Shown here: in pieces, positions 44,330 to 53,645 of the stretch
Position numbering within the stretch: the stretch's first letter is position 1
How the letters are laid out: each line of letters starts with the position of its first letter
NCBI RefSeq assembly: GCF_026309355.1
Contig: NZ_JAPJZK010000001.1
Coordinates: forward strand, 4,856,501 to 4,920,500
DNA length: 64,000 nt
Direction: 5' to 3'
Origin: Spartinivicinus marinus
Lineage (GTDB): Bacteria; Pseudomonadota; Gammaproteobacteria; Pseudomonadales; Zooshikellaceae
The notes under the pieces: model-generated
What the model was told of the DNA's origin: nothing
What the model saw: only the letters and a program-made list of their open reading frames with translations
Databases searched by the model: none
Made by a program: the position numbers and the translations under genes

Positions 44330-45658
44330 CTATCGCTGGGCTAGTCGTACATTGTCAACAAAGTAGCTTGAGCCGGGAGCGTAAAGATACAGTTCAGCAC
44401 GTTTAACCTGGCCTTTAGCTATATTGATTTGATTGTTGATTGTGGTCCAACGCCAGCTAGGCACATTATAGTTAATCACTTGAATCCAGTCAGTTTTATT
44501 ATTGTCATAGACAACGTAAAGGTATGCATGAACAGGTTTATTTTCGAAAATCCATGCATCCAGACTGATATCGTATGAGTTTCCACCTTTTATCGTTTCA
44601 GTGACATTTTTATAAGCCCCTGCCCAATAGTGGTTAGCCTGTTGAACATAAAGAACGTTATTATTTCGGTTTCGATGGTCTGAGCCTAAATTAATATTAC
44701 TGTAGATAGACTTCCAACCGTGATTAACATTACTGAAGTCAGAAACCATGTTTAACTTTACTGGTTTTATTGGTTGGGTTGGCTCAGTGGGAGTGGTCGT
44801 CCTAGTTGTTATAGTCGTTTTGGTTGTCGTCTCTGTTACACGAGTTGGTCTATAGCTTAAAATTTGACTACTCATTTGATTAAGCGCCCCAGCGGCATCA
44901 GCCATACCCGCTTGACCACAAGCTCGTTGAGTACCTAGTTGACCACCACAAATATTTTTTCTTGGGTTAGAAAATATTGGCTGAACACTATTCCAGGGTG
45001 CGCCATAAGCAGATGGATAAGCCATTGGGGTATGGAAGTTATTATATTCACCATAGCCACGACTGTATTTAAATGTTCCCCAGTGATTGGTAGGGAAACT
45101 ATATCCTTGTTGATCATCCTGAGGTATAGAATGTCTTAACCCCATATTATGACCTGTTTCGTGCGCAACAATATAATCATAACAGTTAACAGCTGACAGG
45201 TTAAAACCAGAATTGCCTTTAGCTGCCCAGTAATTAAGGCCTCCATTTTTTCCTGAAGCTATCCAGCCTAAACCACAAGATTGTCTGGGTGGGTTTTTAT
45301 ATACGACAGAAACAATATCAGCACCATATTTATCTCTTAATTGGCTGACTCTGTCATCGTTGGTGACAGCTCTTAAATTAGCATCGTAGGCACCATTAAG
45401 GTCACCTAACCAATTAACTGACTGGCTGTGTACCACGCGAGCACGGAAATCGACATTACTGTTTTTTAAGGTCCGATTAAAATATTCAATAAAAATATTT
45501 ACCCGAGCATTAATATCACGGCCCTCAATCGTCTGTAAGGCTTCTGGCGTATACAGAATTAACATATCTAAATTTTTAGGGGCTGCATTTGCGGATAATG
45601 CAATACCTGTAAAGGCAAGGCCTAGTCCGATTTTTTTCGCTTGATTGCTAATTGACAT
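44330..45658 (-). CDS. Secreted zinc metalloprotease with C-terminal carbohydrate-binding-like domain
   Basis: A 442-residue secreted enzyme. The signal peptide (IGLGLAFTGIALSANA) ends near residue 25. The catalytic domain (about 28-270) starts NLDMLILYTPEALQT and holds the zinc site HETGHNMGLRH at 166-176, followed by PTPMAYP-like residues (HTPMAYPSAYG) at the Met-turn, as in M12/M72-type metzincins. A Thr-rich linker of about 25 residues leads to a C-terminal beta-sandwich (about 305-442) with SYDISLDAWIFENKPVHAYL and YFVDNVRLAQR, resembling CBM4/9-like domains. It lacks the N-terminal prodomain usual in such enzymes. A prodomain-like protein is encoded immediately upstream. Confidence 0.88.
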   Translation of the reverse strand: MSISNQAKKIGLGLAFTGIALSANAAPKNLDMLILYTPEALQTIEGRDINARVNIFIEYFNRTLKNSNVDFRARVVHSQSVNWLGDLNGAYDANLRAVTNDDRVSQLRDKYGADIVSVVYKNPPRQSCGLGWIASGKNGGLNYWAAKGNSGFNLSAVNCYDYIVAHETGHNMGLRHSIPQDDQQGYSFPTNHWGTFKYSRGYGEYNNFHTPMAYPSAYGAPWNSVQPIFSNPRKNICGGQLGTQRACGQAGMADAAGALNQMSSQILSYRPTRVTETTTKTTITTRTTTPTEPTQPIKPVKLNMVSDFSNVNHGWKSIYSNINLGSDHRNRNNNVLYVQQANHYWAGAYKNVTETIKGGNSYDISLDAWIFENKPVHAYLYVVYDNNKTDWIQVINYNVPSWRWTTINNQINIAKGQVKRAELYLYAPGSSYFVDNVRLAQR

Positions 45659-45710
45659 TTAATGAGTCCTCTTAGTAGTCACTGTCATTAAAAATAATTA
45701 TTAAAAGCTT

Positions 45711-46391
45711 TTATGAAGCATTTGAAATAGGGGCTTGTTTTAAGCCTGGTGGGAAAGGTATTTGTTTTTCTTGCTGGTGATGCTCTAAGCCATCTTTGCC
45801 ATCAATAAATTGCAGTTTGGCTCGGTCTCTATCATCAATAATTTTGGTTTCACCCGTTTGGTTATCAACAACCACGGTGTAAGTTGTGTTGGCTGTGATG
45901 ACGGTCATATGAGTATCCAGTTTACCTTTAACAATGGTTACCCCTTGAGTTGTACCTGGCACATCACCAGAAACAATATCTAAATCGCCATAGCCTTTAC
46001 GCGCTTCTGACAAGGTGACTGAAAAGTCACTATCCTGTTCAGGGAGTGGTAAACGGAGGGTTTGTCCTGTTGTTAAATTGGCAAAATACTGGGGGGGAGT
46101 ACTGGTTTTGAAGTAGCTTAAGCCATCTTCATTTAGAGTTGATTCCCATTCATTTGCTTGCCAAGGGATTGATGAATCAGTGGGTTGGGTTGACTGTGGA
46201 TTAGCTTTTATTTGAGCGGGTTGACGCTTTTCCAATGCAGACTGAGCCGGCGCTGCTGTCGCTATGATTTGGTCAGCGCTAGTAGCTTGTTGCTGTGCGG
46301 GCATTTCTTTTTTTGTAAATGGACCTGCCATTAAAACCGCAACAAGTACCCCACCTGCTAAGCAACCTAAAGCCATTAATTTTTTCTGCAT
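45711..46391 (-). CDS. Membrane-anchored, metalloprotease prodomain-like protein
   Basis: About 226 residues from ATG 46391, chosen for the GGAGGG upstream; an upstream in-frame start at 46481 is less likely. The N terminus is a hydrophobic segment (LMALGCLAGGVLVAVLMAGP) that could be a membrane anchor or signal. A Gln/Ala/Pro-rich linker follows. The globular part holds LRLPLPEQDSDFSVTLSEAR and GDLDIVSGDVPGTTQG, followed by a MTVITANTTYTVV strand. This resembles the G-W-SG-V-G...S-VTL prodomain segment that precedes the catalytic domain in bacterial metzincins. It ends 52 bases before the protease gene on the same strand, so an inhibitor or folding aid for it is plausible. Confidence 0.6.
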   Translation of the reverse strand: MQKKLMALGCLAGGVLVAVLMAGPFTKKEMPAQQQATSADQIIATAAPAQSALEKRQPAQIKANPQSTQPTDSSIPWQANEWESTLNEDGLSYFKTSTPPQYFANLTTGQTLRLPLPEQDSDFSVTLSEARKGYGDLDIVSGDVPGTTQGVTIVKGKLDTHMTVITANTTYTVVVDNQTGETKIIDDRDRAKLQFIDGKDGLEHHQQEKQIPFPPGLKQAPISNAS

Positions 46392-46802
46392 TTGAAGCGC
46401 CCTCCTTACAAACTTTACAATTAAGCTTTCTGGGTGCTTTTTATACACGTGTTTACTTAATATTTTTTTGGAGTTGGTCACATAAGTTGGGCAACTTTTG
46501 TATCGTTTGGCTATAAACTCGTTCGTTATTATTATTTAAACATGTAATTTAATTTTTATATGTGATTTTTTCTATATTTTTCAATGCACTAGGATGCTAT
46601 TTGAATTGTTGATATTATTAATTGATGAAACTAATAAAGAGGTTTTTTAATTAGCATAATCACTTTTAGTGATTGAAATAAAAAAAACTATAAATTATAA
46701 AAATAAAACAGCTGACATATTAGAGTGGTTTTGGGTAACCTCTATCAACTAAGGTTTCAGGTATAAAGCTAATAGTAAGAACACCTACAGCGAAGGGAAT
46801 AT
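46392..46802. other. AT-rich intergenic region
   Basis: About 410 bp before the prodomain-like gene on one side and beyond the LysR stop on the other. It is strongly AT-rich around 46510-46700 and presumably holds the promoter of the protease operon. No coding sequence or clear repeat was seen. Confidence 0.4.
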
Positions 46803-47654
46803 TTAGTGGTTTGAGGAGCGATAACATTGTTTACAGCGATCAACTAATACTTTTAGTGGGCCTTCAAGGAGAGCATGCTCCCGATAAGCAAGGACAATTT
46901 GATGGCTAATGTTTAGCTCAGCTAAAGGCAATAATACAATGTCAGCTCTATTCTGCGTGTTCTCCCAGTCAGGGACAAACGCCGCTCCAACCCCTGCACT
47001 AACCAACGCTAATGCATATTCGATGGTGCGAATATGGGCCCTGTTATTCAAATAAATATTTTGTTGAGCTAAGGCTTGTTTTAATTTTGTGAGGGCATCA
47101 CAAGGGTGTCGGTTAATAAAAGGTAACCCAGCCAGGTCAGTAAAGTGAATGGCTGTTTGACTTGATAATGGGTGGTTAACAGGTAATGCAATCATATAGC
47201 GATCCTGCCAAATTGGTTGAGCACACTCATCCTGGCTGATTAAGGTGCTATCGATAATTCGTGCATCACAGGGTTCTTCCGGATTAACTAGGGTGAGTTC
47301 TAAAGCATCCACAGCACTGGTGAGTTCTTTCAATAGCTTACTCATTCGATCAGCCCCTAGTGATCGCATTAATCCGAGCCGAAAGGGAATGGGGGAAGGT
47401 TCACTAGCGAATGTGTGTTGAATGGTTTTAGCATCATTGGTTAGCCGCTTGGCCATAGGGTAAAGGCGGTGACCTTCTTCTGTGGGCTCAACGCCTTTGG
47501 GGTGTCGCTGAAAAAGCAGGGTATTTAGAGACCCTTCAAGCTGGTGAATCGCGGCAGAAATAGACGGTTGTGCAACAAAGCAAGCCCTTGCTGCGGCACT
47601 GATGCAGCGTAACTCATATACCGCAATAAAATAATTAAGGGAACGCAGATCCAT
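46803..47654 (-). CDS. LysR-family transcriptional regulator (likely of glutaryl-CoA dehydrogenase)
   Basis: A 283-residue regulator. The N-terminal winged helix (LRSLNYFIAVYELRCISAAA, then QPSISAAIHQLEGSLNTLLF) is standard LysR. The effector-binding domain follows with LVSAGVGAAFVPDWE. It is divergent from the glutaryl-CoA dehydrogenase gene, with about 150 bp between, the arrangement known for GcdR/gcdH in pseudomonads. It probably responds to a glutarate-related metabolite and controls that gene, which is inferred from layout. Confidence 0.88.
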   Translation of the reverse strand: MDLRSLNYFIAVYELRCISAAARACFVAQPSISAAIHQLEGSLNTLLFQRHPKGVEPTEEGHRLYPMAKRLTNDAKTIQHTFASEPSPIPFRLGLMRSLGADRMSKLLKELTSAVDALELTLVNPEEPCDARIIDSTLISQDECAQPIWQDRYMIALPVNHPLSSQTAIHFTDLAGLPFINRHPCDALTKLKQALAQQNIYLNNRAHIRTIEYALALVSAGVGAAFVPDWENTQNRADIVLLPLAELNISHQIVLAYREHALLEGPLKVLVDRCKQCYRSSNH

Positions 47655-47807
47655 AGCTTTTACCTATACCCCACAAAGTTAAACAGTATTTTAAACCAAT
47701 AGTAAAACATCGTAAGCTGGCTTTAAACGACAATTGGGTGCTAGCAACCCAAGATAGGAAATTACTATAGTAGGAAATTATTCTGTATAAGAAGGTAGTC
47801 ATTCATA

Positions 47808-48989
47808 ATGGATAAACATAAACCTGCCTTTAATTGGCAAGATCCTTTTTTACTTGATGAACAGTTAACTGAAGAAGAACGGATGGTCAGGCAAACGGCG
47901 TTTGATTATGCACAAAACCGTTTGATGTCGCGAGTGCAGCAAGCTAACCGTAATGAAGTGTTCGACCGGGATATTTTATTTGAACTGGGAGGGCTGGGTT
48001 TATTAGGTTCTACTTTACCAGCGGAATACGGCTGTGCGGGTGTTAATCATGTGTGTTATGGATTGACTGCGAGAGAAATTGAACGGGTTGATAGTGGCTA
48101 TCGCTCTGCCATGAGTGTGCAGTCTTCATTGGTGATGCACCCTATTTATACTTACGGTAGTGAAACCCAACGCAAGAAGTATTTACCAAAATTAGCCACA
48201 GGGGAATGGGTAGGGTGCTTTGGTTTAACTGAGCCAGACTCGGGCTCAGATCCTGCCAGTATGCGGACAAAAGCTGAGAAAGTAGTGGATGGTTATCGCC
48301 TTAATGGCAGTAAAATGTGGATTACTAATTCCCCAATCGCTGATGTATTTATTGTGTGGGCAAAACTGGATGGTGAAGTACGTGGCTTTATTTTAGAAAA
48401 AGATATGCCTGGATTATCGGCTCCAAAAATAGAAGGTAAGTTTTCTTTACGGGCGTCCATTACGGGTGAAATAGTGATGGAAGACGTAGTGGTGCCTGAC
48501 GAACAACTGTTGCCTAATGTAAAAGGTATTAAAGGTCCCTTTGGTTGTTTAAATAAAGCGCGCTATGGGATTGCTTGGGGCGCATTAGGTGCTGCCGAGT
48601 TTTGTTGGTTTCAAGCACGTCAGTATACCTTAGATCGTAAACAGTTTGGTCGACCATTGGCAGCTAATCAGCTCATTCAATTAAAGTTGGCTAATATGCA
48701 AACAGAAATTAGTTTGGGTATACAAGGTTGCTTAAGAGCTGGTCGATTAATGGACGACAACCGATGTCCACCAGAATTAATTTCCTTATTAAAGCGTAAC
48801 TCTTGTGGTAAAGCATTAGAGATAGCCCGTATAGCGAGAGATATGCACGGTGGTAATGGTATTTCTGATGAGTTCCATGTCATCCGACATGTAATGAATT
48901 TAGAGGCAGTCAATACTTACGAAGGAACCCATGATATTCATGCGTTAATATTGGGTAGGGCACAGACTGGGATTCAAGCGTTTTGTTAG
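47808..48989 (+). CDS. gcdH: Glutaryl-CoA dehydrogenase
   Basis: A 393-residue acyl-CoA dehydrogenase of the glutaryl type, which oxidatively decarboxylates glutaryl-CoA to crotonyl-CoA in lysine and tryptophan catabolism. [20 protein letters not shown] binds [23 protein letters not shown] follows, and the catalytic Glu is in [20 protein letters not shown] (about residue 372). [18 protein letters not shown] and [19 protein letters not shown] are typical. It uses electron-transfer flavoprotein as acceptor. No CoA-transferase follows. The next gene is an E1-like enzyme instead. Confidence 0.93.
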   Translation: MDKHKPAFNWQDPFLLDEQLTEEERMVRQTAFDYAQNRLMSRVQQANRNEVFDRDILFELGGLGLLGSTLPAEYGCAGVNHVCYGLTAREIERVDSGYRSAMSVQSSLVMHPIYTYGSETQRKKYLPKLATGEWVGCFGLTEPDSGSDPASMRTKAEKVVDGYRLNGSKMWITNSPIADVFIVWAKLDGEVRGFILEKDMPGLSAPKIEGKFSLRASITGEIVMEDVVVPDEQLLPNVKGIKGPFGCLNKARYGIAWGALGAAEFCWFQARQYTLDRKQFGRPLAANQLIQLKLANMQTEISLGIQGCLRAGRLMDDNRCPPELISLLKRNSCGKALEIARIARDMHGGNGISDEFHVIRHVMNLEAVNTYEGTHDIHALILGRAQTGIQAFC

Positions 48990-49116
48990 TTTCTTACGAC
49001 AATCTTTAAAGGACATGGGATAAAAGAATACAACTAATAAACCCTTAGAAAATGCCCTATTACTAAAAAGCGAATAAAAATAATAAAACTAGAGTTGTGC
49101 ACTGTGAGGAAGGGTG

Positions 49117-51372
49117 ATGAGAAATCGTGCTGAGGTCATTGACGAAAATTTTATTCAGCGGGTACAGCAGGGTCATTGGCCTTATTGGTCAGAGAGAGCA
49201 CCGTTAGCCAATACCCACTTGACTCCTCAACAATTAGTGGAGTTATTTGAGAGTCAGTTGCTAAGCCGTCACCTCGACTTAGAAGCCAGACGCATGCAAA
49301 AGCGTGGTGAGGCATTTTATACCATCGGTAGTACCGGACATGAAGGAATGGCAGCGGTAGCAGCTGCTTTTGAATATACAGATATGGCTTTTCTGCATTA
49401 TCGTGATGCAGCTTTTTTTATTCAGCGCTCAAAACAGCTTCCAGGGCAAACCCCTTTATACGACATGTTATTAAGTTTTGCTGCTTCCAGTGATGACCCC
49501 ATTGCGGGTGGCAGACATAAAGTATTAGGCTCAAAAAGATTATTTATCCCTCCTCAAACCAGTACCATTGCCTCCCATTTACCCAAAGCGGTGGGCACGG
49601 CTTATAGTGTCCCTTTAGCAAAACGAATTGGGTGTGGAGAGTTACCTCAAGATAGCCTAGTGGTTTGTAGCTTTGGTGATGCATCATTAAATCACTCCAC
49701 AGCGCAAGGCGCATTAAATACTGCCGCTTGGACAAGCTATCAGCAAGTGCCGCTACCTATTGTTTTTGTGTGTGAAGACAATGGTATTGGTATTTCCACC
49801 CCAACTCCAAAAGGGTGGGTTGCTCAAACCATTCAGGCCAGAGAAGACATTATTTATTTAAGCTGTAATGGATTGGATTTAATTGATACTTATCAAACAG
49901 CCCAACAGGCAGTACTAATTGCAAGAAAACAACGTAAACCGGTCTTTTTGCACTTTCGTTGTGTGCGGCTATTAGGTCATGCAGGCTCTGATGCGGAAAC
50001 CGCTTATTTAAATCGTGCTCAAATCATTGCCCAGGAGTCAATGGACCCTTTACTATTTAGTGCTTGCTTACTAGTTGAAGAAGGCATTTTGAGCGCAGGA
50101 CAAGTTATAGACCTTTACCAATGGACTGCAGATCGGGTTGGTGCAGTGGCTAAGGAAGTAGCAACTAAGTCTTATTTAAGCGATCCCAATACAGTGGTTG
50201 CATCATTAATTCCACCTCAAAGAGAGTCTGTTACAACAGATGATGTTAATGAAAAGGATCGTAGCCAAGCATTTGCCAGAGATAAGCTCCAATTGGAGAA
50301 ACCTCAACATTTAGCCAAACTATTAAACTGGGCGTTAGTGGACTTAATGCTGAAATACCAGAATATTGTTTTAGCTGGTGAGGACATTGGCCCTAAAGGG
50401 GGAGTCTATAATGTTACCAGTAAACTGGTAGAAAAGTTTGGTGCTCACAGGATCATTAATACTTTGTTGGATGAGCAAAGTATTTTAGGTTTAGCGATTG
50501 GCCTAGCTCATAATGGTTTTATTCCTATCCCTGAAATTCAGTTTTTAGCCTATATCCATAATGCTGAAGACCAAATTCGTGGTGAAGCATCGACATTAAG
50601 CTTTTTCTCTCAGGGGCAATATACCAACCCAATGGTGATCCGGATTCCTGGTTTAGGTTACCAAAAAGGTTTTGGTGGACATTTTCACAACGATAATTCA
50701 TTTGCTGTATTTCGAGATATTCCTGGGGTTATTATTGCCTGTCCATCTAATGGCGCTGATGCGGTGGGCCTGTTGAGAGAGTGCGTAAGACTGGCTGCTG
50801 AAGAACAACGGATTGTGGTGTTTATTGAACCCATTGCTTTGTATATGACCAGAGATTTACACGAGCCAGGGGATGAGCAATGGTTATCTACTTATCCAGA
50901 GCCAGGTAAACAACCAATCGGTTGTGGTGAAATTGGTCAATATGGTAATGGTACGGATTTATGCATCATTACTTATGGCAATGGGTATTATCTAAGTCGT
51001 CAGGCAGCAAAACAGCTTACTGAGCAATGTGGAATTAGCTTACGAGTAGTAGATTTGCGTTGGCTAGCACCATTAAATCACAAAGCTATTCTCGAAGCAG
51101 CTGCGCCTTGTCAGTCAGTATTAATAGTGGACGAGTGTCGACAAACCGGTTCAATTAGCGAAGCCTTGATGACGTTATTTATGGAACAGATGACGAAGAT
51201 GGGTGATTTTTATAAACCGATTAAGCGACTCACTGCTACGGACAGTTTTATTCCTATTGGTCGAGCGGCCAGTTGTACCTTACCGAGCAAAGTGTCGATT
51301 ATTCAAGCAGCACTTGACGTAGTCAATCAGTCAGGTGGGAAAAACTCACTATACGACATAAAGCAAGCCTAA
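49117..51372 (+). CDS. Fused 2-oxoacid dehydrogenase E1 alpha/beta subunit
   Basis: About 751 residues combining both halves of a ThDP-dependent E1. The alpha part (1-340) has SRHLDLEARRMQKRGEAFYT, GRHKVLGSKRLFIPPQ and the diphosphate-binding VCSFGDASLNHSTAQGALN...CEDNGIGIS (GDG altered to GDA). The beta part (about 400-740) has VLAGEDIGPKGGVYNVTSKL, FVEPI-like IEPIALYMT and LRVVDLRWLAPLNHKAILEA. ATG 49117 follows GAGGAAG. The next gene begins three bases after its stop, giving tight coupling. No E2 or E3 gene follows, so it may serve a separate acceptor or use a complex from elsewhere. The 2-oxoacid is unknown. Confidence 0.85.
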   Translation: MRNRAEVIDENFIQRVQQGHWPYWSERAPLANTHLTPQQLVELFESQLLSRHLDLEARRMQKRGEAFYTIGSTGHEGMAAVAAAFEYTDMAFLHYRDAAFFIQRSKQLPGQTPLYDMLLSFAASSDDPIAGGRHKVLGSKRLFIPPQTSTIASHLPKAVGTAYSVPLAKRIGCGELPQDSLVVCSFGDASLNHSTAQGALNTAAWTSYQQVPLPIVFVCEDNGIGISTPTPKGWVAQTIQAREDIIYLSCNGLDLIDTYQTAQQAVLIARKQRKPVFLHFRCVRLLGHAGSDAETAYLNRAQIIAQESMDPLLFSACLLVEEGILSAGQVIDLYQWTADRVGAVAKEVATKSYLSDPNTVVASLIPPQRESVTTDDVNEKDRSQAFARDKLQLEKPQHLAKLLNWALVDLMLKYQNIVLAGEDIGPKGGVYNVTSKLVEKFGAHRIINTLLDEQSILGLAIGLAHNGFIPIPEIQFLAYIHNAEDQIRGEASTLSFFSQGQYTNPMVIRIPGLGYQKGFGGHFHNDNSFAVFRDIPGVIIACPSNGADAVGLLRECVRLAAEEQRIVVFIEPIALYMTRDLHEPGDEQWLSTYPEPGKQPIGCGEIGQYGNGTDLCIITYGNGYYLSRQAAKQLTEQCGISLRVVDLRWLAPLNHKAILEAAAPCQSVLIVDECRQTGSISEALMTLFMEQMTKMGDFYKPIKRLTATDSFIPIGRAASCTLPSKVSIIQAALDVVNQSGGKNSLYDIKQA

Positions 51373-51375
51373 AAG

Positions 51376-52425
51376 ATGATGAAACCAAAACAAAGAGCAC
51401 TTGTCGTATGCCCAGGACGGGGTACCTACAATAAAACCGAACTGGGTTATTTACAACGTTATCATCGTCAACAACAGTCGTGGCTTAGTCAGGCTGATAA
51501 TTACCGAGCGAAGCAACAGCAAGTCACGCTCACTGAATTAGATAGTGCAGCGGAATATTCCTTAAAGCAGCATAGTGCAGGTGATAATGCGTCATCATTG
51601 ATTTATGCATGCGCTTATTGTGATTTTTTAACCATTGATCAGGACCAATTTGAGATTGTTGCTGTTACAGGGAACTCCATGGGTTGGTACATTAGTCTGG
51701 CGGTTGCGGCAGCTATGGAGTCAATATCTGCATTAACGCTGATTAATACCATGGGTAATTTAATGCATCAGTCGTTAATTGGTGGGCAGGTAATTTATCC
51801 TTTAGTTGATGCAAACTGGCAGCCAATTGAGGGGAGACGTGCACATTTACTGGAAATGATGGCTGCTATTAACCAACAAACTGATTGTGAGTTAACTATA
51901 TCCATTGAGTTGGGTGGAATGTTGGTGTTTGGTGGTAATGAGTTAGCCTTAAAGCAATTAACAGAAGCCTTGCCTCTAGAACAAGGGCGTTTTCCTATGC
52001 GGCTGTTTAACCATGCTGCATTTCATACCCCGCTGCAACAAGTGATATCTTTACAAGCCAAGCAACTATTAACCCAAGATTTATTTCAACAGCCGCACTT
52101 GCCCTTAGTTGATGGTAGAGGAAAGCTATGGTCACCTTATAGTACTGATCTTGCCTTACTATGGAATTATACTTTGGGCTGCCAAGTGACAGAGACTTAT
52201 GACTTTACCAAAGCCATTCAAGTGGGGGTGAAAGAGTTCGCCCCTGATAAAGTGATTATTCTAGGCCCTGGTACTACATTGGGTGGAGCGGTGGCCCAAT
52301 CATTAATTGCTATTAATTGGCTAGGCTGGCAAGCTAAGGAAGATTTTATTGAAAGACAAAAAACCGATCCTTTTATAATATCGATGGGATTGGAAGAGCA
52401 ACGGTCGTTGATTGCTCCTCAATAA
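51376..52425 (+). CDS. ACP S-malonyltransferase-like protein (FabD fold)
   Basis: A 349-residue acyltransferase-like protein. The nucleophile elbow is VTGNSMGWYISLAVAAA (about residues 98-114), where FabD has GHSLGE. The conserved His is in RLFNHAAFHTPLQQVI, and the C terminus has DKVIILGPGTTLGGAVAQSL. It begins VVCPGRGTYNKTELGYLQRY, a variant of the family's PGQG start. The replacement of the usual His and Glu around the active Ser suggests an altered acyl substrate. Since it is coupled to the fused E1 gene, it may handle the acyl product of that enzyme; this is inference. Confidence 0.8.
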   Translation: MMKPKQRALVVCPGRGTYNKTELGYLQRYHRQQQSWLSQADNYRAKQQQVTLTELDSAAEYSLKQHSAGDNASSLIYACAYCDFLTIDQDQFEIVAVTGNSMGWYISLAVAAAMESISALTLINTMGNLMHQSLIGGQVIYPLVDANWQPIEGRRAHLLEMMAAINQQTDCELTISIELGGMLVFGGNELALKQLTEALPLEQGRFPMRLFNHAAFHTPLQQVISLQAKQLLTQDLFQQPHLPLVDGRGKLWSPYSTDLALLWNYTLGCQVTETYDFTKAIQVGVKEFAPDKVIILGPGTTLGGAVAQSLIAINWLGWQAKEDFIERQKTDPFIISMGLEEQRSLIAPQ

Positions 52426-52509
52426 TAATTCCTGTATTCATACAATAATCTGGCTATGAAAGCTGATGGGTATGGAGTAATAGGGTATTATGTAACGCAA
52501 GTGAGTAAC

Positions 52510-53268
52510 ATGAAAGTAAGTAGTCAATTATTAGCAATACGACAAGTGGGTGATCCTATCCTGCATCAGTCACTTAAACCAGCTGATTTATCTAATCTTT
52601 CAGCAATATCAGCTATGATTTCCATCATGAAAGAAAGTTTGAATGGCGGGGTAGGGGTTGCTTGTAATCAATGTTCTGCAATCGAGCAGCCAGTGCAAAT
52701 CATGATTATAGGGACGGACGACGAGCAATTAAGACAACAAGCTATAGAGCGCTACCCTGGTGAAACCATTCCTCATATCACTGTGATGATTAATCCAAAC
52801 ATTACCTCAGTCAGCCAGGAAACCTATTATCCTGTTTCTGGTGAAGGCTGTTTGAGTGTATTTGGTCCTATAAGAGGAAAAGTTAAGCGGCATCGCTTGG
52901 TTACGATTGACTATTGGGATGAGCAGGGTAACCAACATAAAGAGGAATGCGAAGGCTTTTTTGCACATATCGTACAACATGAAATGGACCATTTGCAGGG
53001 AGTCACCTTTGTTGAAAGAATTTTTGCTGATTGCACAACAGAGCAGTGTCAGGAACTACTCAGTTATATAGATCAAGAACTTATACGACGAGAGCAGTTA
53101 GGGCTTGATATCACTGAAATAGAAGTGGGACCGGCACCCCTAGTATTTGAACGTAATGATAATGGAGGTGTTATTTTTGAGTCAGAGCATTTTCGAAAGG
53201 CTTTAACAGAATTAATGACGCCTACGATTATTGGGCTTCATAAGGTGCTCAATAATATTTACTTTTAA
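52510..53268 (+). CDS. Peptide deformylase-like protein with C-terminal extension
   Basis: About 252 residues from ATG 52510 (MKVSSQLLAIRQVGDPILHQ); an in-frame ATG at 52456 would lengthen it. All three deformylase motifs are recognisable: GVGVACNQ near 47-54 (GxGLAAxQ, with Cys for the second Ala), GEGCLSV near 111-117 with the metal-ligand Cys, and VQHEMDHLQG near 155-164 with two His ligands and the catalytic Glu. Beyond these the protein continues about 85 residues past a normal Def. It follows the FabD-like gene after 84 bases. Catalysis may be retained on a non-formylmethionine substrate, which cannot be shown here. Confidence 0.82.
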   Translation: MKVSSQLLAIRQVGDPILHQSLKPADLSNLSAISAMISIMKESLNGGVGVACNQCSAIEQPVQIMIIGTDDEQLRQQAIERYPGETIPHITVMINPNITSVSQETYYPVSGEGCLSVFGPIRGKVKRHRLVTIDYWDEQGNQHKEECEGFFAHIVQHEMDHLQGVTFVERIFADCTTEQCQELLSYIDQELIRREQLGLDITEIEVGPAPLVFERNDNGGVIFESEHFRKALTELMTPTIIGLHKVLNNIYF

Positions 53269-53339
53269 TTAGTCAACTTATGACTATACCTATAAAGCTT
53301 ATCTGATTTTTAACTAAGAAACCTAAATATTTAAAACTA

Positions 53340-53373
53340 ATCACTAAAGATACTGTGCTATGTCTTTAGTGAT
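53340..53373. terminator. Inverted repeat after the deformylase-like gene
   Basis: ATCACTAAAGA and TCTTTAGTGAT form perfect 11-bp arms around a 12-nt loop, 70 bases after the stop codon. No T-run follows on the plus strand, so termination is uncertain; a regulatory palindrome is possible. Confidence 0.4.
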
Positions 53374-53645
53374 AATCAATCACTCTAGCCTGAATATTTC
53401 AAATATTGACTGATTTTAGTGGTCTGCTGAAATGGTCTGGCGTGCATCAACAATAAATATAAATTAATGTTAGCCCAAACATAAAACAGTTACTTTAACT
53501 AATATATCCAGTTTCTTGAGTCAGTATCAATTGGAAACCTAAAAATACTAATGATAGGGATTTTTTGCTAGAGGTATACCATTCACGATTTATTTTTGGG
53601 GAGATAACTTATCAAAGTAACAGTTTGTGGATGAGGATCATCGTC

